NCBI GenBank assembly: GCA_963556195.1 | Contig: OY744525.1 | Coordinates: forward strand, 52,589,837 to 52,653,836 | DNA from: Sepiola atlantica | Taxonomy: Eukaryota; Mollusca; Cephalopoda; Sepiida; Sepiolidae | DNA length: 64,000 nucleotides | Reading direction: 5' to 3' | Shown: positions 28,975-36,009 of the stretch, one piece after another | Layout: every line of letters starts with the position of its first letter | Position numbering within the stretch: position 1 is the stretch's first letter | Made by a program: the position numbers and the translations under genes | Notes under the pieces: model-generated | Databases searched by the model: none | Seen by the model: only the letters and a program-made list of their open reading frames with translations | What the model was told of the DNA's origin: nothing

Positions 28975-31900
28975 CCTCCTTTCTTTTTGCGTCTCTGTTT
29001 TTATCATAGATGGTATACATGATTCCTCTCTTGCAGAGTACCCAGGTGTCTGATGCTGACCCACGCATCACCCAGCATCCACATACATTCCATGTCATTA
29101 CAAAGACGCATACGGGCAACAGTACGGAGCATGTGTTATCAGCTGATTCCAAAGAAGAATCCGAGAAGTGGTGGGAAGGATTCCAACAACACTTGCTCGA
29201 TCAAGGTATATACACGCACATGCACACACACACACACACCCACTTTCTTTATGCACATATAATGTAATCTTTTCATACATGTATTTCCCTGTCAGTTGGG
29301 GCTGTACAATACATCTGTAGATGGGTAAGACCCCCTCTCCCTGTTGGTGAGAGGGGTCTTTAACAACCATAATGAAATATGGGGAAGCAAGAACACTGAA
29401 AAAAGGGGGAAATAATAAAAATCAATACTGAATAAACATCAAATGTGTCTGTATAAGAACAACAACAAAATAAATGCATATCTACATCTAACAACAGGCA
29501 TATATTCTACAGTAGTCTTAACAATATGTCACCCTAATCTATTTCTAGATTATAACTGGAAAATTCACAGCAACACATAGGAGTGACCATTCCCCACGCC
29601 AATCTGAGGTACAAACACCATATTGGAACTTCAAAAAAGCCAACTGGGAAAAATGCAGCTATGCCAATACAAATTGAGTCAAACGGCCAAAATGAAGACC
29701 CTACCATACACTTTACTAATGCATTATTATCAATAGCAAAGGAAAGTACACCTAAAACATCATCATCTGTAAAATGAAGTAAACTATGGATTGATGATGA
29801 AAGTAAAAAGGCCATAAGGAAATACTGAGCAGCTCTAAGAAATTTTTAAACACTCCTTCCTACAAAAGACAACCTAAATGCCTTTAAGAAGTGTAGGGCC
29901 CACATTCATCGAATATTCAATGAAGTTAAAAGAAAAACATGGAAAAATTATATATTGAAAATTAACATTAATAAAAAAAAAAAATAAAAAATAAGTAAAA
30001 CTATGAAACATGGTAAAGAAAATATTGAAGAAAAAAAAAACAATACCCTACTAAAATATTTCGCATATTACACAAAAGCCACAACTAAGAAGGAAATAAC
30101 GAACCTCCTGGCAGAAATCTTTGAACAAAACTTCACTTTGAAAAATAGTAAAAGTGAATTCCAGGAGATAAAAGAAAAACACATTAACTTTCAAACAAAA
30201 ACTCTCCAAGATTGTAATCAGTCCTTCACAATGAATGAATGAATGAACTGAAAGATTCTATAGCGAAAGCTCATAACGGCCATCAGTCTAGGTGCGATCC
30301 ACTACAAATTCTTGAAAAACATCCCCCCAAAATTCTAAAGAATATCTACTGTCCATCTATAATGATATATGAACAACATACAGACTATGGAAACAGGCTA
30401 TCATAATTTCCATAGCCAAAAATCAAAACTTCTCTTCAAACCCAATAAAGTACAGGCCTATTGCACGAACAAGTTGCGTCTGCAAAACCTGGAAAGAATG
30501 GTGAATACCAGACTGACATGGTATCTGGAAAAGAACAAAATAATTCCAAATCTACAATCTGGCTTTCGAAGGACAATTGACCAACTGGTTCGCCTGGAGA
30601 CTTTCATCCGAGATGATTTTATGAGAAAAGAACATTTAACTGCCATATTCTTTGACTTCGAAAAATCACTCAGATTGAAAGATAAATTCCCCATATTCAT
30701 AAGCAACTTCTTAATGGACAGAAATTTAAAAACACAGATAAGCAATGCACTCTCAAGCACAAAGATGCAGGAAATGAGTGTAACACAAGGAAGCATACTA
30801 TCCATAACATTATTTAACATAAACATCAATAATATTGTAAAATCTCTCAAATCTAGCATCAAAAGATCATTATATGTGGATAACTTCTTAATCTGTTGTG
30901 CATTTATAAAAACATCTGTTCAATTGAACGCTAACTGCAACAATGCCCGAATAAAAAAAATTGGTGGACAATTGAAAATGGTTTTGAAATATTTCAAAAA
31001 CAAAAACAAATATATGCACTGCAACCCAGAATTGAAACATTACGACATAATGGCACAGCCACATAAATTTCATTGGACTCATTTTCGACTGAAAATTAAC
31101 ATTTATTCCCCATATAAAACAACTAAGAATAAAATGCAATAAAGCCACCCAATTGATAAAGGTAGTGGCACACACTGACTGGGGTGCAGGCCAGTATACA
31201 TTATTAAAATTATACCGAACACTAGAGCACTCCAAACTGGACTAGGAGTGCTTCATTTATTGATCAGCCTGAAAATCGTACCTAAAAATACTAGAAACTG
31301 TACACCACCTAGGGCGGTAATTGAGGCTGGGAGCCTTCCAAACGTCAGAATCAAAGTTTGATGTGTCAGCTTAAATGCTATTCAGGTCCAACTTTATATG
31401 TTAGATATATAGTAACAATAATGGTAATTGGGACAAGTATATAATATGCAATTTAGAACATATAAAGAGAATAAGATGGAATGAGGGGATTATTTTTACA
31501 TGAGTAGAAATAGGAATATTACATCACCTTCTGACACGTATAACAACTTGGATTATTACGTTTAAATACGTAAAATAATTGTTTTTTTCAATAATGCATT
31601 TTTAAATTTTCATGTTTTCATAATATGCACCTGTAATCGTTTTTTAGATCTTCAAGAAAAAAATGTCACTATTATCCCTTTTAAATCCCTTAAAATGGGA
31701 GTTATCATGTTTTACGCCAACCCTTCTATCTTTAATTGGAGTGATCAAACATAAGCCATCATTTTGATTTGATTTGAGGGAATTTCAGTTTATTATGTAA
31801 GTTTAATGTAAAATAGTCCAATCTTATGCCCCATAACTAGTTTTTTTTTTTAAATTCCTTTTCGGAATTTGGAGATTAAGATCATGTTACATTAGTCATA

Positions 31901-34797
31901 AGCAAACTGAACAGTCCTCTAAAAATTGAACAGTAAAATTATGAGGGTTTGGTGTTCACTCGATATAGTAATCCAATGACGTTTTTATTTTATTTAAATA
32001 ACAAAAATATACATCCGCAAAAAATTGAAATCATAAACACAGATGCTGTCAAAAAAAAAACAAGAATTGTTTAAAGATTGACTGCAGCCTATATATTTTT
32101 TCTTTATTTTTTTGAAGCTCTTTGGAAACATGCTACAGAACACATGATGGTCATCAGGAAGGCATCGCCACTCAACCTCCCATTATTTCTACGCAAGAGT
32201 TCTCTCTATGACGACACACCCATTGAAGGTAAGGCAAGGAGGGAAAAACAATTAAGTTTCCTGCTGTTTAGTTTTTCATTTTCTTTCAAAATGTTTTATA
32301 GCTTCATCTGCCATTTTGTTTGGTCACATGTCGACTGCTTCTCTTTGGGGATAAATACGGGGTGTTCGGAAAATCTATGGCATAATTTCGGGATTATGTT
32401 TTATATTTGTAAATAATGAAAAAGTTCCCATAAACATAGGCCCGAAAACGCTTGGTTTCCGAGTTATAGGCTATTGATCAACATTCTTTATTATAAAGAT
32501 CTAACATGTACAGTGTGTGAAATAGTGTACTGTTATTTCTACATATGAGATAGATAAACGCTATCCTTGTGGCAGGATCACAGGTAAAATAAGCCTGGGC
32601 CTGGTGTTGCCACATACACCAACAAGATCATGAAAAAATGACACCAAACAAATATGAAAGCTGTGAGGCTCAGAAGAAAGATCCGAGTGTCATGATTGGC
32701 AGTAACTCCTTTGATAGCCAACATGGGTGACCTGGCCTTTCAGATATTTTATTCTTCCAAGTCCATGAACTTTGAGCATGAGACTAGGGTAATTAGTCTG
32801 GATATTTTTACACATACACACCAGCAGGTTGGTTGGCTTAGAGAGACTCTTCGTCTAGTGTCTTATTTTGTCTAGGCTTTGACAGAACAGTATGGAAATA
32901 TACTCAGTCTGTGTCCCCAACTGTCAGCAGAAGATGATTTTTTTTTTTTTTTAATGAGTCACTTGAGGATAAGGGTTAATGAGAAGGATAGATTTTCAGT
33001 TAAAATGATGAATGGAATGAACAAAATTTGATTACTTATGAGGAAGTTTAGAACCAAGTATTTATCGATATCGGATTTGAAGATGATCATGTCCTAGCTC
33101 TCCGGAAAGCAATCCCGTGATAATGTGCTCCACAGATGAGTAGTTCTTGGAAAAAAACTCTGTTCATGGAAATTCTGTTTTATGTTAGCCTACAGAAAGA
33201 AAGGAAAGTTATTTACAGTTGTGATAGAAAGATGAGTTCTTGCTTTGAATTGCTTTCAAGGAAGAAGCATCGATTGAAGCTCAGTCGAATATTAGAGTAG
33301 AGAAAGACTAGCAATGTCACTGTAGAGAACAGAAAAAAAACATCCGCCTACTAAATTATGAAGTCGATTTTGTACTCTGTAAAGGCAAGTATGACTCATC
33401 ACAACATGACTGTCTCCTTAGCCGTTTGGCTAAGAGCGAAGTGCAGCATCTGTTCTGATACTACACTTCATCTTTTCTGTCCTTGGTCAATGAAGAAATC
33501 GTTCTAGATTGAAGCAATTTAAATTTTTCTCCAAATCCAGAGTTCCCCTTTTTGGGGAGCTGGGTTACCCCACATTAAAAACTGAGTTTGTGTCTTACTC
33601 TGCTCTCATGGGGAGGCAAGTAAATAGGAACATGAGTGTCCATTTTTCTCAAATCCTGCGCAGACACACGTCATCATGCACAACTAAATGCCATCTTTTC
33701 AGAGTTTGACAGCTGCCAATTTCGTTTATCTAACGAAAAGAAAAAAGCGTTGTCTATAGAGCTCTTATGTGAGATACTCAGAAATACACATGCACAACGC
33801 CAGAGAGAAAGAGAAACGATACGGGCAGAAAACCTCATATGAAGAAGATTTATTGCTAACAAAAACATAGTAGTCTCCCTTACACCGTTTTCAACGAGAG
33901 AAAACTAACAGAGAAAAGAAAAAGGGAACGTTACTTATGCAGATTCACCACTCTAACCTTGACGACGCTACCAATTTAGTTTTAACTGTTATTTTTACTT
34001 CAGTTAATAAATTTTAAATAAAAAAAGGGACCTAACAAACTTTTACTTCCCCAACAACATCACAATACTTTTTCGGTAAAAAATAGTTTATTAATTATGA
34101 AATAATGATAATATTACCTTACACAATTACTAGTGAGACCTTAATAAAATATTGTTATTGAAGACTATGATAGTGCATGGTAAACGCTAAGTATAAAATA
34201 TAAGAACATCCTCAACTCTATAATAAAGACCAATGTGTATTTATTTGTATATAAATAAATATATATCCGTCCCATCACACAAAAGTTAGCGAGTAAAAAA
34301 AAAAAATAAATAAATAAATTAAAAATTAAAAAATTTTAAATTGCAAATCAATATCATTTCAAATGTTATGGGGAAAGGATAAAGCAAATAGCATCAGACA
34401 ACTCTGCGTTTGAAGTGAATTCGGGGAAAAAAAAAAAATTTTCTATTTCTTTTCTTTTCTTTCTTTTTTCCTTTTCCTCTCATTCCTTTTCCTCTCATTC
34501 CTTTCTTTATCTCCACCAAAGAGACTCTTTATTTCCACTACAGAAAGACAACTCTAATTTAACCTTGCCAATTGTAACAACACAAGAATGATTCGTTGTG
34601 TTGAGTTAAAGCTTAATTTTGCTTATTATTATTTTTTAATTTGATATTCATTTTTCTTTTCTTTTTTTTTTTTGTCTCTTTCAGACCCTGAACATTTGTG
34701 TGACTCTCTCGTAGAAAACATGGATGACACCGAGTTAACACAGATGATTAGGACTATGATGGGTGAGGCTCAACAAATCAGGGGAGAGAGCAAATAA
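2095..34797 (+). CDS. RTKN: Rhotekin-like Rho-effector gene (5' partial), 12 exons
   Basis: Twelve exons (2095-2288, 5957-6006, 8541-8594, 9993-10113, 13587-13746, 15392-15423, 16748-16845, 19498-19604, 24859-24984, 29037-29205, 32118-32228, 34685-34797) join without a phase conflict into 1335 nt, 444 codons plus TAA. In order they encode an HR1 Rho-binding segment (DTDLQQKIDHEIKMREG), an anillin-homology region (IRIPLMWKDTDHFKNKG; MTDISFDDVIVLFE), a PH domain (KQKRYWCVLKNLELACYL to ESEKWWEGFQQHLL) and a short tail (RKSSLYDDTPIE) matching the block after the PH domain in vertebrate rhotekin. Rhotekins bind GTP-loaded Rho through HR1 and act at the cell cortex and septins; that role is family knowledge. 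The gene begins mid-protein in phase 0, so start codon and promoter lie upstream. Vertebrate rhotekin is about 560 aa with a longer C-terminus. Two donors are weak (GTACGT after exon 1, GTTCGT after exon 3). Paralogue identity (rhotekin or rhotekin-2) is undecided. Confidence 0.93.
2545..3180 (+). mobile_element. Helitron-like non-autonomous repeat, copy 1 (partial)
   Basis: It shares long AT-rich stretches (aattacaaaattaaatccac, ggttcaattaataa, taatgacc) with 22915-23427 and 38570-38950. The 3' terminal hairpin and CTAG seen in other copies is not identifiable here, so this copy looks truncated. Confidence 0.5.
3245..4500 (-). mobile_element. Jockey/CR1-like non-LTR retrotransposon fragment (family A), degenerate
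   Basis: Reading the minus strand: fingers NNYRPISLLPLFAKIFESLI near 4445, RT motif GVPQGSIL near 4100, a decayed catalytic region (FAYDYALF), then ENTFKLLGLTFSANIG near 3890 and a 3' end near 3250 that matches 63479-63740. Frameshifts and stops break every domain. The same family recurs at 21440-21940, 61834-62250 and 63479-63740. The superfamily label is from motif style only. Confidence 0.8.
4576..4779. repeat. Imperfect inverted repeat carrying a CTGAAGA...GAAA motif
   Basis: The left arm (about 4576-4660) and right arm (about 4692-4779) are reverse complements with a short AT-rich spacer; each carries cacctgaagaag or its complement, and (c)aacatttcggcc-type sequence lies further out. 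The transcript could fold into a hairpin of about 85 bp. It resembles the element at 43427-43820 in layout. Confidence 0.75.
5645..5735 (+). repeat. Single-arm copy of the CTGAAGA...GAAA repeat
   Basis: ttcctgaagaagaccagaag followed by tcaattgaaatgttgtcag resembles the right arm of the 4576-4779 palindrome. GAC/GUC can pair around a 5-nt loop between CTGAAGA (5680) and GAAA. Confidence 0.45.
5957..6006 (+). CDS. RTKN: Rhotekin exon: linker into anillin-homology region
   Basis: A 50-nt exon after catgcag and before GTGAGC. It encodes SVEGNLTPCKAQVSVS, matching the PCRGRVCIS-type linker in vertebrate rhotekins. The split codon joins the AT left by the previous exon and leaves one G for the next. 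Confidence 0.85.
6410..6560 (+). repeat. Dispersed repeat, copy 1 (also at 13935-14190)
   Basis: It shares gataTagacaacagcaattgc-type sequence, a tgca(c/t)ttccaca(c/t)c block and a tt(a/c)aattg(g/c)aa block with 13935-14190. It contains CTGACGATGA followed by GAAAG, the same motif class as the palindromic repeats. Confidence 0.45.
6571..6848 (+). mobile_element. 5S rRNA-derived SINE, copy 1
   Basis: The head (about 6571-6672) follows 5S rRNA: catgttgacacacc, ctgaagttgagcgatgtcga, gatgggtgacc and ggaataccaggcg. These cover the 5S internal promoter (box A/intermediate element/box C region). An unrelated body of about 175 bp follows and ends in (AT)n at 6849. It is a 5S-headed retroposon, not a functional 5S gene, because the 3' part of 5S is replaced and there is no T-run terminator at the right place. 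Confidence 0.8.
6849..6952. repeat. (AT)n microsatellites flanking a short spacer
   Basis: Two AT tracts (about 6849-6883 and 6914-6952) at the tail of the 5S-derived SINE. Confidence 0.9.
6990..7645. other. Intronic, nothing recognised
   Basis: AT-rich intron sequence with short poly-T runs; no exon, RNA gene or recognisable transposon domain seen. Confidence 0.5.
7730..7995. repeat. Pyrimidine tandem array, about 21-24 bp units
   Basis: Units shift from ccctctctcttttatctctg to cctcactctttctttatccc along the array, giving a pure pyrimidine strand about 260 nt long within the intron between exons 5957 and 8541. Reading frames through it are low-complexity Ser/Leu/Pro and not genes. Confidence 0.92.
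8541..8594 (+). CDS. RTKN: Rhotekin exon: IPLMWKDT block
   Basis: A 54-nt exon after tctttttcag. It encodes DIRIPLMWKDTDHFKNKG, the most conserved rhotekin/anillin-homology motif. The donor is the weak GTTCGT; the phase fits the next exon. Confidence 0.92.
9150..9640 (-). mobile_element. Non-LTR retrotransposon C-terminal fragment, degenerate
   Basis: The minus strand reads YACELWTLTAELQRK, a HHTVQESP-like block and a late WYGH/VDLRYHQV-type region. This is the post-RT region common in RTE/jockey-type LINE proteins (the ESWTLTAELQRRI motif). Frameshifts throughout; no catalytic RT motif remains. Confidence 0.6.
9993..10113 (+). CDS. RTKN: Rhotekin exon: anillin-homology strand block
   Basis: A 121-nt exon after tttctttcag with a consensus donor GTAAGT. 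It encodes HRRYAVFCLIKIGTEIYDTS and DRSMTDISFDDVIV, matching the RWAVF...DRTLTDISF block of rhotekin. A tandem array built from the donor-proximal intron sequence follows directly. Confidence 0.93.
10118..10410. repeat. 34-bp tandem array beside a rhotekin splice donor
   Basis: About eight units of aatggcaaagtatcatttct + tttttaactcgttt. The array begins in the first intron bases after exon 9993-10113, whose own donor flank reads gtaagtatcattta, so the unit includes a mutated copy of that donor (aaagtatcattt). Confidence 0.9.
11024..11205. mobile_element. Possible hAT-type MITE
   Basis: The left end CAGGGCTGCAGACTCGG, internal cggagtcggagtcgg and right end cctgactccgcgacccc resemble the CAGGGNTGNGGAGTCGGAGT termini common in hAT MITEs. 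A second related end (cagggctgtggagttgg) lies at 11747. Target duplications not resolved. Confidence 0.4.
12060..12500 (+). mobile_element. Helitron-like non-autonomous repeat, copy 2
   Basis: AT-rich body similar to 2545-3180. It ends with ggcaatgccggttaaatacagctgg at 12476-12500: a GGC/GCC mini-hairpin about 10 nt from CTGG followed by T, a variant of the CTAG|T end seen at 15225 and 23427. Confidence 0.45.
12930..13440 (-). other. Unclassified intron segment with two short minus-strand ORFs
   Basis: The minus strand has open stretches of about 62 and 94 codons, GC-richer than the surroundings, with a basic patch (PRRRTEEELRKLVWF). I do not recognise a family. It may be a decayed transposon or retrocopy inside a rhotekin intron. 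Confidence 0.25.
13587..13746 (+). CDS. RTKN: Rhotekin exon: anillin-homology region
   Basis: A 160-nt exon after ctttccttcag, donor GTGAGT. It encodes ENVPNDYKCTLEVYCHKL and a basic stretch KKIRKKINDFSGSVGRN, equivalent to the PDFELRLELYG and SSLGRSSGRR parts of vertebrate rhotekin. Confidence 0.92.
13935..14190 (+). repeat. Dispersed repeat, copy 2, with (GCT)n and hairpin motif
   Basis: Related to 6410-6560. It contains (gct)n at 14091-14105 and ccttgaagatgatttcaatt + ggaatcgaaac, where GATTTC (14127-14132) pairs with GGAATC (14137-14142) just before GAAAC. An AT tract follows at 14189. Confidence 0.5.
14890..15225 (+). mobile_element. Helitron-like non-autonomous repeat, copy 3
   Basis: It ends accgggcaacgtcggatag + ataaaactag|t at 15225: a short CCGG..GTCGG hairpin about 10 nt before CTAG followed by T, which is the Helitron 3' terminus pattern. 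Matches the end at 23427. No Rep/helicase coding. Confidence 0.55.
15392..15423 (+). CDS. RTKN: Rhotekin micro-exon
   Basis: A 32-nt exon between a long T-tract plus cag and GTGAGT. It encodes NDGDILGNMV. Its phase (0 in, 2 out) exactly bridges the neighbouring exons, which is the main support. Skipping it would shift the frame. Confidence 0.8.
16648..16727. repeat. Strong inverted repeat just upstream of rhotekin exon 16748
   Basis: aaataaagatataaataaaa + taagctgac and its reverse complement (gtcagcttattt ... atttatatctttattt) flank almost no spacer; the right arm carries about 15 extra bases. The arms end about 20 nt before the acceptor and cover the likely branch-point zone. Confidence 0.85.
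16748..16845 (+). CDS. RTKN: Rhotekin exon: anillin-homology region
   Basis: A 98-nt exon after ccacgattag, donor GTAAGC. It encodes GPKFELVTKGSLTLADADD and VRTYDLTMEPTA, matching GGPRYHLLAHTTLTLAAVQD and RTHDLTLA in vertebrate rhotekin. A strong inverted repeat ends about 20 nt before the acceptor. Confidence 0.92.
17215..18170 (+). mobile_element. Non-LTR retrotransposon RT/C-terminal fragment, degenerate
   Basis: The + strand shows an LGSVVPGSSSGINRGMEMA-type block, FGQLKEKVWSRKD, then LQCIYSSYCCIY and EAQSLCNEMFTKYLWG, i.e. the YLGS...I..RI..A...F..L...W...L..K...Y...V...LLYG...LN.F....LR.I.GI order seen after the RT catalytic core in many LINE proteins. Every part is frameshifted. Confidence 0.65.
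18375..18958 (-). mobile_element. Possible solo LTR or unclassified repeat
   Basis: Reading the minus strand from 18958 it begins TGTTAGGCATGTAAGC and contains AATAAAACATTG near 18487, as an LTR with its own poly(A) signal might. I could not find a matching target duplication, so this is tentative. Confidence 0.28.
19498..19604 (+). CDS. RTKN: Rhotekin exon: end of anillin homology, start of PH
   Basis: A 107-nt exon after tttatttcag, donor GTAAGT. It encodes LPFFGHYCCRLATLPHCLTQ and AAMTGYLNLL, matching LPLYGSVCCRLAAQP and the first PH strand of rhotekin. Confidence 0.93.
20415..20600 (-). mobile_element. U2 snRNA-like repeat, dimeric copy
   Basis: The minus strand contains gtgtagtatcggttctg (about 20585) and atgtagtatctgttctg (about 20470), each followed by ttgtcat(a/g)agacc(g/a) and cccagg. 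The GTGTAGTATCTGTTCT core matches the U2 snRNA segment that includes the branch-point recognition region. Two units lie head to tail with related spacers. A related, more decayed stretch lies at about 51420-51530. Confidence 0.55.
20683..20730 (+). mobile_element. U2 snRNA 5'-end-like fragment
   Basis: ttccttggccttttggctta + ggaacacagtgtagtatctg closely follows the U2 5' stem-loop and branch-recognition region, then diverges. No upstream PSE or downstream 3' box is recognisable, so it is a pseudogene or retroposed head rather than a gene. Confidence 0.65.
21190..21335 (+). mobile_element. tRNA-derived SINE, copy 1
   Basis: gtggcgagttggttagagcg (box A region), ggggctcgaatcgtgcg (box B region), then ttttccacactgatgg and aggatgaaacgtatatgtac. 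The distal gatgaaac(g)tatatgtacg tail is shared with the minus-strand copy at 26455-26600. Confidence 0.7.
21440..21940 (+). mobile_element. Family A LINE, 3' coding end and tail
   Basis: Frameshifted frames read CFTSTFWNVL, then LDAGNISILIASFLRP / LWNSLPAHSFPDHSNIHRF and KCNVNKHLAAKLSIQIAPYK, followed by ggcaatatggcttgtcttga and an A-rich (aaataaataaaa) tail. This matches the other family A 3' ends at 3250 (minus) and 63740 (plus). Confidence 0.75.
22095..22195 (-). mobile_element. Weak tRNA-like SINE head
   Basis: The minus strand has gcggctcgttagtcaaacgg and a box-B-like ggtacgaatccag, spaced wider than in a tRNA because of an A/T run. Low confidence. Confidence 0.3.
22915..23427 (+). mobile_element. 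Helitron-like non-autonomous repeat, copy 4
   Basis: Body shared with 2545-3180 and 38570-38950 (attacaaaattaaatccac, ttaatttgtgaccctttg, ggttcaattaataatttaat). It ends actcctggcaacgccgggta + gatacagctag|t: a GGC/GCC hairpin about 10 nt upstream of CTAG, then T. This is the best-preserved terminus of the family. Confidence 0.65.
23430..24858. other. Intronic, mostly unclassified
   Basis: No exon. Poly-C at 23960-23972, an AT tract near 24483-24502, and a short sequence at 24495-24600 (ccacactgatgagtcataaa) that resembles a SINE tail. Nothing else recognised. Confidence 0.4.
24859..24984 (+). CDS. RTKN: Rhotekin exon: N-terminal half of PH domain
   Basis: A 126-nt exon in phase 0 at both ends, donor GTAAGA. 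It encodes KQKRYWCVLKNLELACYL followed by a loop and LCIAITK, which are PH strands with the family tryptophan. Confidence 0.93.
25582..25650. repeat. (AT)n / (ATAC) microsatellite
   Basis: About 70 bp of TA dinucleotides interrupted by TACA, abutting the 25651-25935 repeat. Confidence 0.95.
25651..25935 (+). repeat. Two-copy dispersed repeat, copy 1
   Basis: It starts tcggaagttt directly after an AT tract and continues through gggatcgtcagttgtttacc, gaaaactgtttcgggatttt, catggcatcccagca and ttgatcagacaccacctccc. The same order is found at 42170-42412 after another AT tract. Confidence 0.8.
26148..26395 (+). mobile_element. 5S rRNA-derived SINE, copy 2
   Basis: catgttgacacaccggttcc, gatcccaaagttaagcgaca, ggttactatttgggaatacc and gggtgctgcctgga follow 5S rRNA. 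A body of about 140 bp follows and ends in (AT)n at 26396, as in copy 1, although the two bodies are not obviously alike. Confidence 0.8.
26455..26600 (-). mobile_element. tRNA-derived SINE, copy 2
   Basis: The minus strand reads agtggtcgagtgggttaagg (box A region), ggggtttcgaattctgtgac (box B region), then ctgacgatttccaaaaggat + gaaacatatacgtatg. It is the reverse-orientation relative of the SINE at 21190-21335. Confidence 0.7.
27354..27383. repeat. (AT)n microsatellite at the left edge of a Penelope-like element
   Basis: About 30 bp of AT dinucleotides; another lies at 27167-27193. Confidence 0.9.
27390..28860 (+). mobile_element. Penelope-like element (RT + GIY-YIG), degenerate
   Basis: Read across frames, the + strand shows NSFDFAMGALDSAVASNLVD (PLE RT motif of the FD..MG..DGAE..ELVG type), IGLYKDGGLAII (the PLE YRDDGLA catalytic box with the central D changed to G), then after an Asn-rich low-complexity stretch VNCPLQNNCLTKIIIY, TKYSTSLSNH, WKILGFAK and LCEKLEIL, the order of a PLE GIY-YIG endonuclease. 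Numerous stops and frameshifts. It lies in the intron that splits the rhotekin PH domain. Confidence 0.75.
28931..28975. repeat. (AT)n microsatellite
   Basis: About 45 bp of AT ending 62 nt upstream of exon 29037, between the Penelope remnant and the exon. Confidence 0.93.
29037..29205 (+). CDS. RTKN: Rhotekin exon: C-terminal half of PH domain
   Basis: A 169-nt exon after ctcttgcag, donor GTATAT. It encodes HPHTFHVITKTHTGNSTEH and the C-terminal PH helix SKEESEKWWEGFQQHLLDQ. A degenerate (CA)n tract starts 15 nt into the following intron. Confidence 0.93.
29540..31260 (+). pseudogene. I/jockey-like LINE ORF2 fragment, RT domain, degenerate
   Basis: The + strand shows the pre-RT block (LWIDDESKKAIRKY, NLNAFKKCRAHIHRIFNEVK), then an open frame of 257 codons (30369-31142) with LERMVNTRLTWYLEKNKIIP, LQSGFRRTIDQLVRLETFI, TAIFFDFEKS, VTQGSILSITLFNININNI and the decayed catalytic box YVDNFL (YVDD expected). 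After FDFEKS the frame jumps to KDKFPIFISNFLMDRN, losing the usual YDTTW...L.. segment, so it is an internal deletion that preserved the frame. It lies in the rhotekin intron after the second PH exon. Confidence 0.8.
31265..32117. other. Intronic, nothing recognised
   Basis: AT-rich sequence without recognisable domains or repeats beyond short homopolymers. Confidence 0.45.
32118..32228 (+). CDS. RTKN: Rhotekin exon: post-PH block
   Basis: A 111-nt exon after ttttttgaag, donor GTAAGG. It encodes ALWKHATEHMMVIRKASP and FLRKSSLYDDTPIE, matching the WKQCCDEIMKIETP and AKQGSLYHEMAIE block that follows the PH domain in vertebrate rhotekin. Confidence 0.9.
32229..33410. other. Intronic, one probable transposon-like stretch
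   Basis: 32357-32475 (ggggtgttcggaaaatctat ... gttcccataaacatagg ... ccgagttataggcta) reads like the terminal sequence of a dispersed element but I cannot name it. 32950-32975 (cacttgaggataagggttaa) recurs near 17250 and 27008, so it is part of a dispersed repeat. Confidence 0.35.
33412..33475 (+). mobile_element. U2 snRNA-like fragment
   Basis: gtctccttagccgtttggct + aagagcgaagtgcagcatct + gttctgata keeps the U2 stem-loop I and branch-recognition order with scattered changes. No snRNA promoter recognisable. Confidence 0.6.
34685..34797 (+). CDS. RTKN: Rhotekin terminal coding exon
   Basis: After gtctctttcag. It encodes PEHLCDSLVENMDDTELTQM and ends RGESK with TAA at 34795-34797. The tail is acidic then basic and I recognise no further domain. 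It is clearly shorter than the vertebrate C-terminus. Confidence 0.88.
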
Positions 34798-35184
34798 AAG
34801 ACTACACCCTCTCCACCCCAATACCCTGCCCCTCTTCCCAAAATGAAAAAAAAAAATTCAAAAGCGTGGGAGGAGAGTGACGAACCATGGATGATGGGAA
34901 GGTGCAAAAGTTTTTAAACACACACATCACTCTTCCCTTGTTGATGAGAGGGAAAGGACGAATGTGGTTAATAAGATGGTTAATATGAAAGTGCTGTAAC
35001 AGTGGCGGCGGTGGGGTGCATTAACTTTGCTATTTGTTTAGATTATCATTGCTTTGCAAGAGATCTCTTTTAATTTCTTGTCTACGAAGCAAATGCCACA
35101 TTTATTCACTCTATAATTTCATGATAGTAATTATATATGGTCATTCACATGTATGTGTGTTGTGTGAAAGTTTAAAGGAATAAA
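34798..35184 (+). other. Probable 3' UTR of the rhotekin-like gene
   Basis: The sequence after the stop is C-rich, then AT-rich. An AATAAA hexamer at 35179-35184 is the first plausible poly(A) signal. No transcript evidence is available, so the 3' end is inferred. Confidence 0.5.
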
Positions 35185-35321
35185 TTTCCAACAGAATGCA
35201 TAGGTATAGATGGGAATGCGGTAATAAGCAAAGATGGGAATGAGGTAATAAGCAAAGATGGGAATAAGGTAATGAGCAAAAAAAGAAAAACTAAACCTGA
35301 AAAAATTAACACACTTCTTTT

Positions 35322-35480
35322 GATTCGATATTCCGTTTCAGTTATGAAACTTTGTCAAGAACAGCATTTATTGAACAGTTCAGTTAAATATCCACTTCCA
35401 GCTTTTTGTATATATAATCTGACTTTGTTCAATAAATGCTATTCTTGACAAAATTTGATAACTGAAACGAAATATCGAAT
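35322..35480. repeat. Palindromic element downstream of rhotekin
   Basis: Arms 35322-35376 and 35427-35480 are near-perfect reverse complements (attcgatattccgtttcagt / actgaaacgaaatatcgaat) around a 50-nt loop. If the rhotekin transcript extends past 35184 it would form a 3' UTR hairpin of about 55 bp. Confidence 0.88.
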
Positions 35481-35599
35481 TAATAGAAGCCTGATTCTGT
35501 GTTGATTTTTTTTTTTCCGTTTTATTTTTAAAAAGTTTTGTTTGCTTATTGTCTTATTTCTATCTATAGCTACTCACACAAACACACCCACACACCCAC

Positions 35600-35636
<37 letters not shown>

Positions 35637-35649
35637 TATGTATATATAA
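35600..35649. repeat. (CA)n/(AT)n compound microsatellite
   Basis: cacacccacacaccc grades into an interrupted AT tract. Confidence 0.9.
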
Positions 35650-36009
35650 TGTGTGTGTCTTCTATAATTAAAGGGGGGGTGCAAGTTGAATGCAGCCAAA
35701 TGCGTTGTTGATAATTGAAAATTCTGTGTCATCCAATCTGTCCATTGTTTTAAGCAAAAACATCCAATTTGCTTAACTAAATTTAAGCATTACTGCAAAA
35801 AAATCAAAATATTATCTTTTCATTTTCCACAATTCTTTTTTCATTCATTTTTAATTAAAATTCTTTCCCTCCCCCCATCCACTTTTAACATAAATTGAAA
35901 TTTGTGTTTTAAAAAAAAAATGTTAACAATTTCTGCACACACATGTACGATGCGCCCCCACTACCTCAAGTAAAAACGAAAATCGCCTGTCTAAGTCTCA
36001 TAGGATTTA

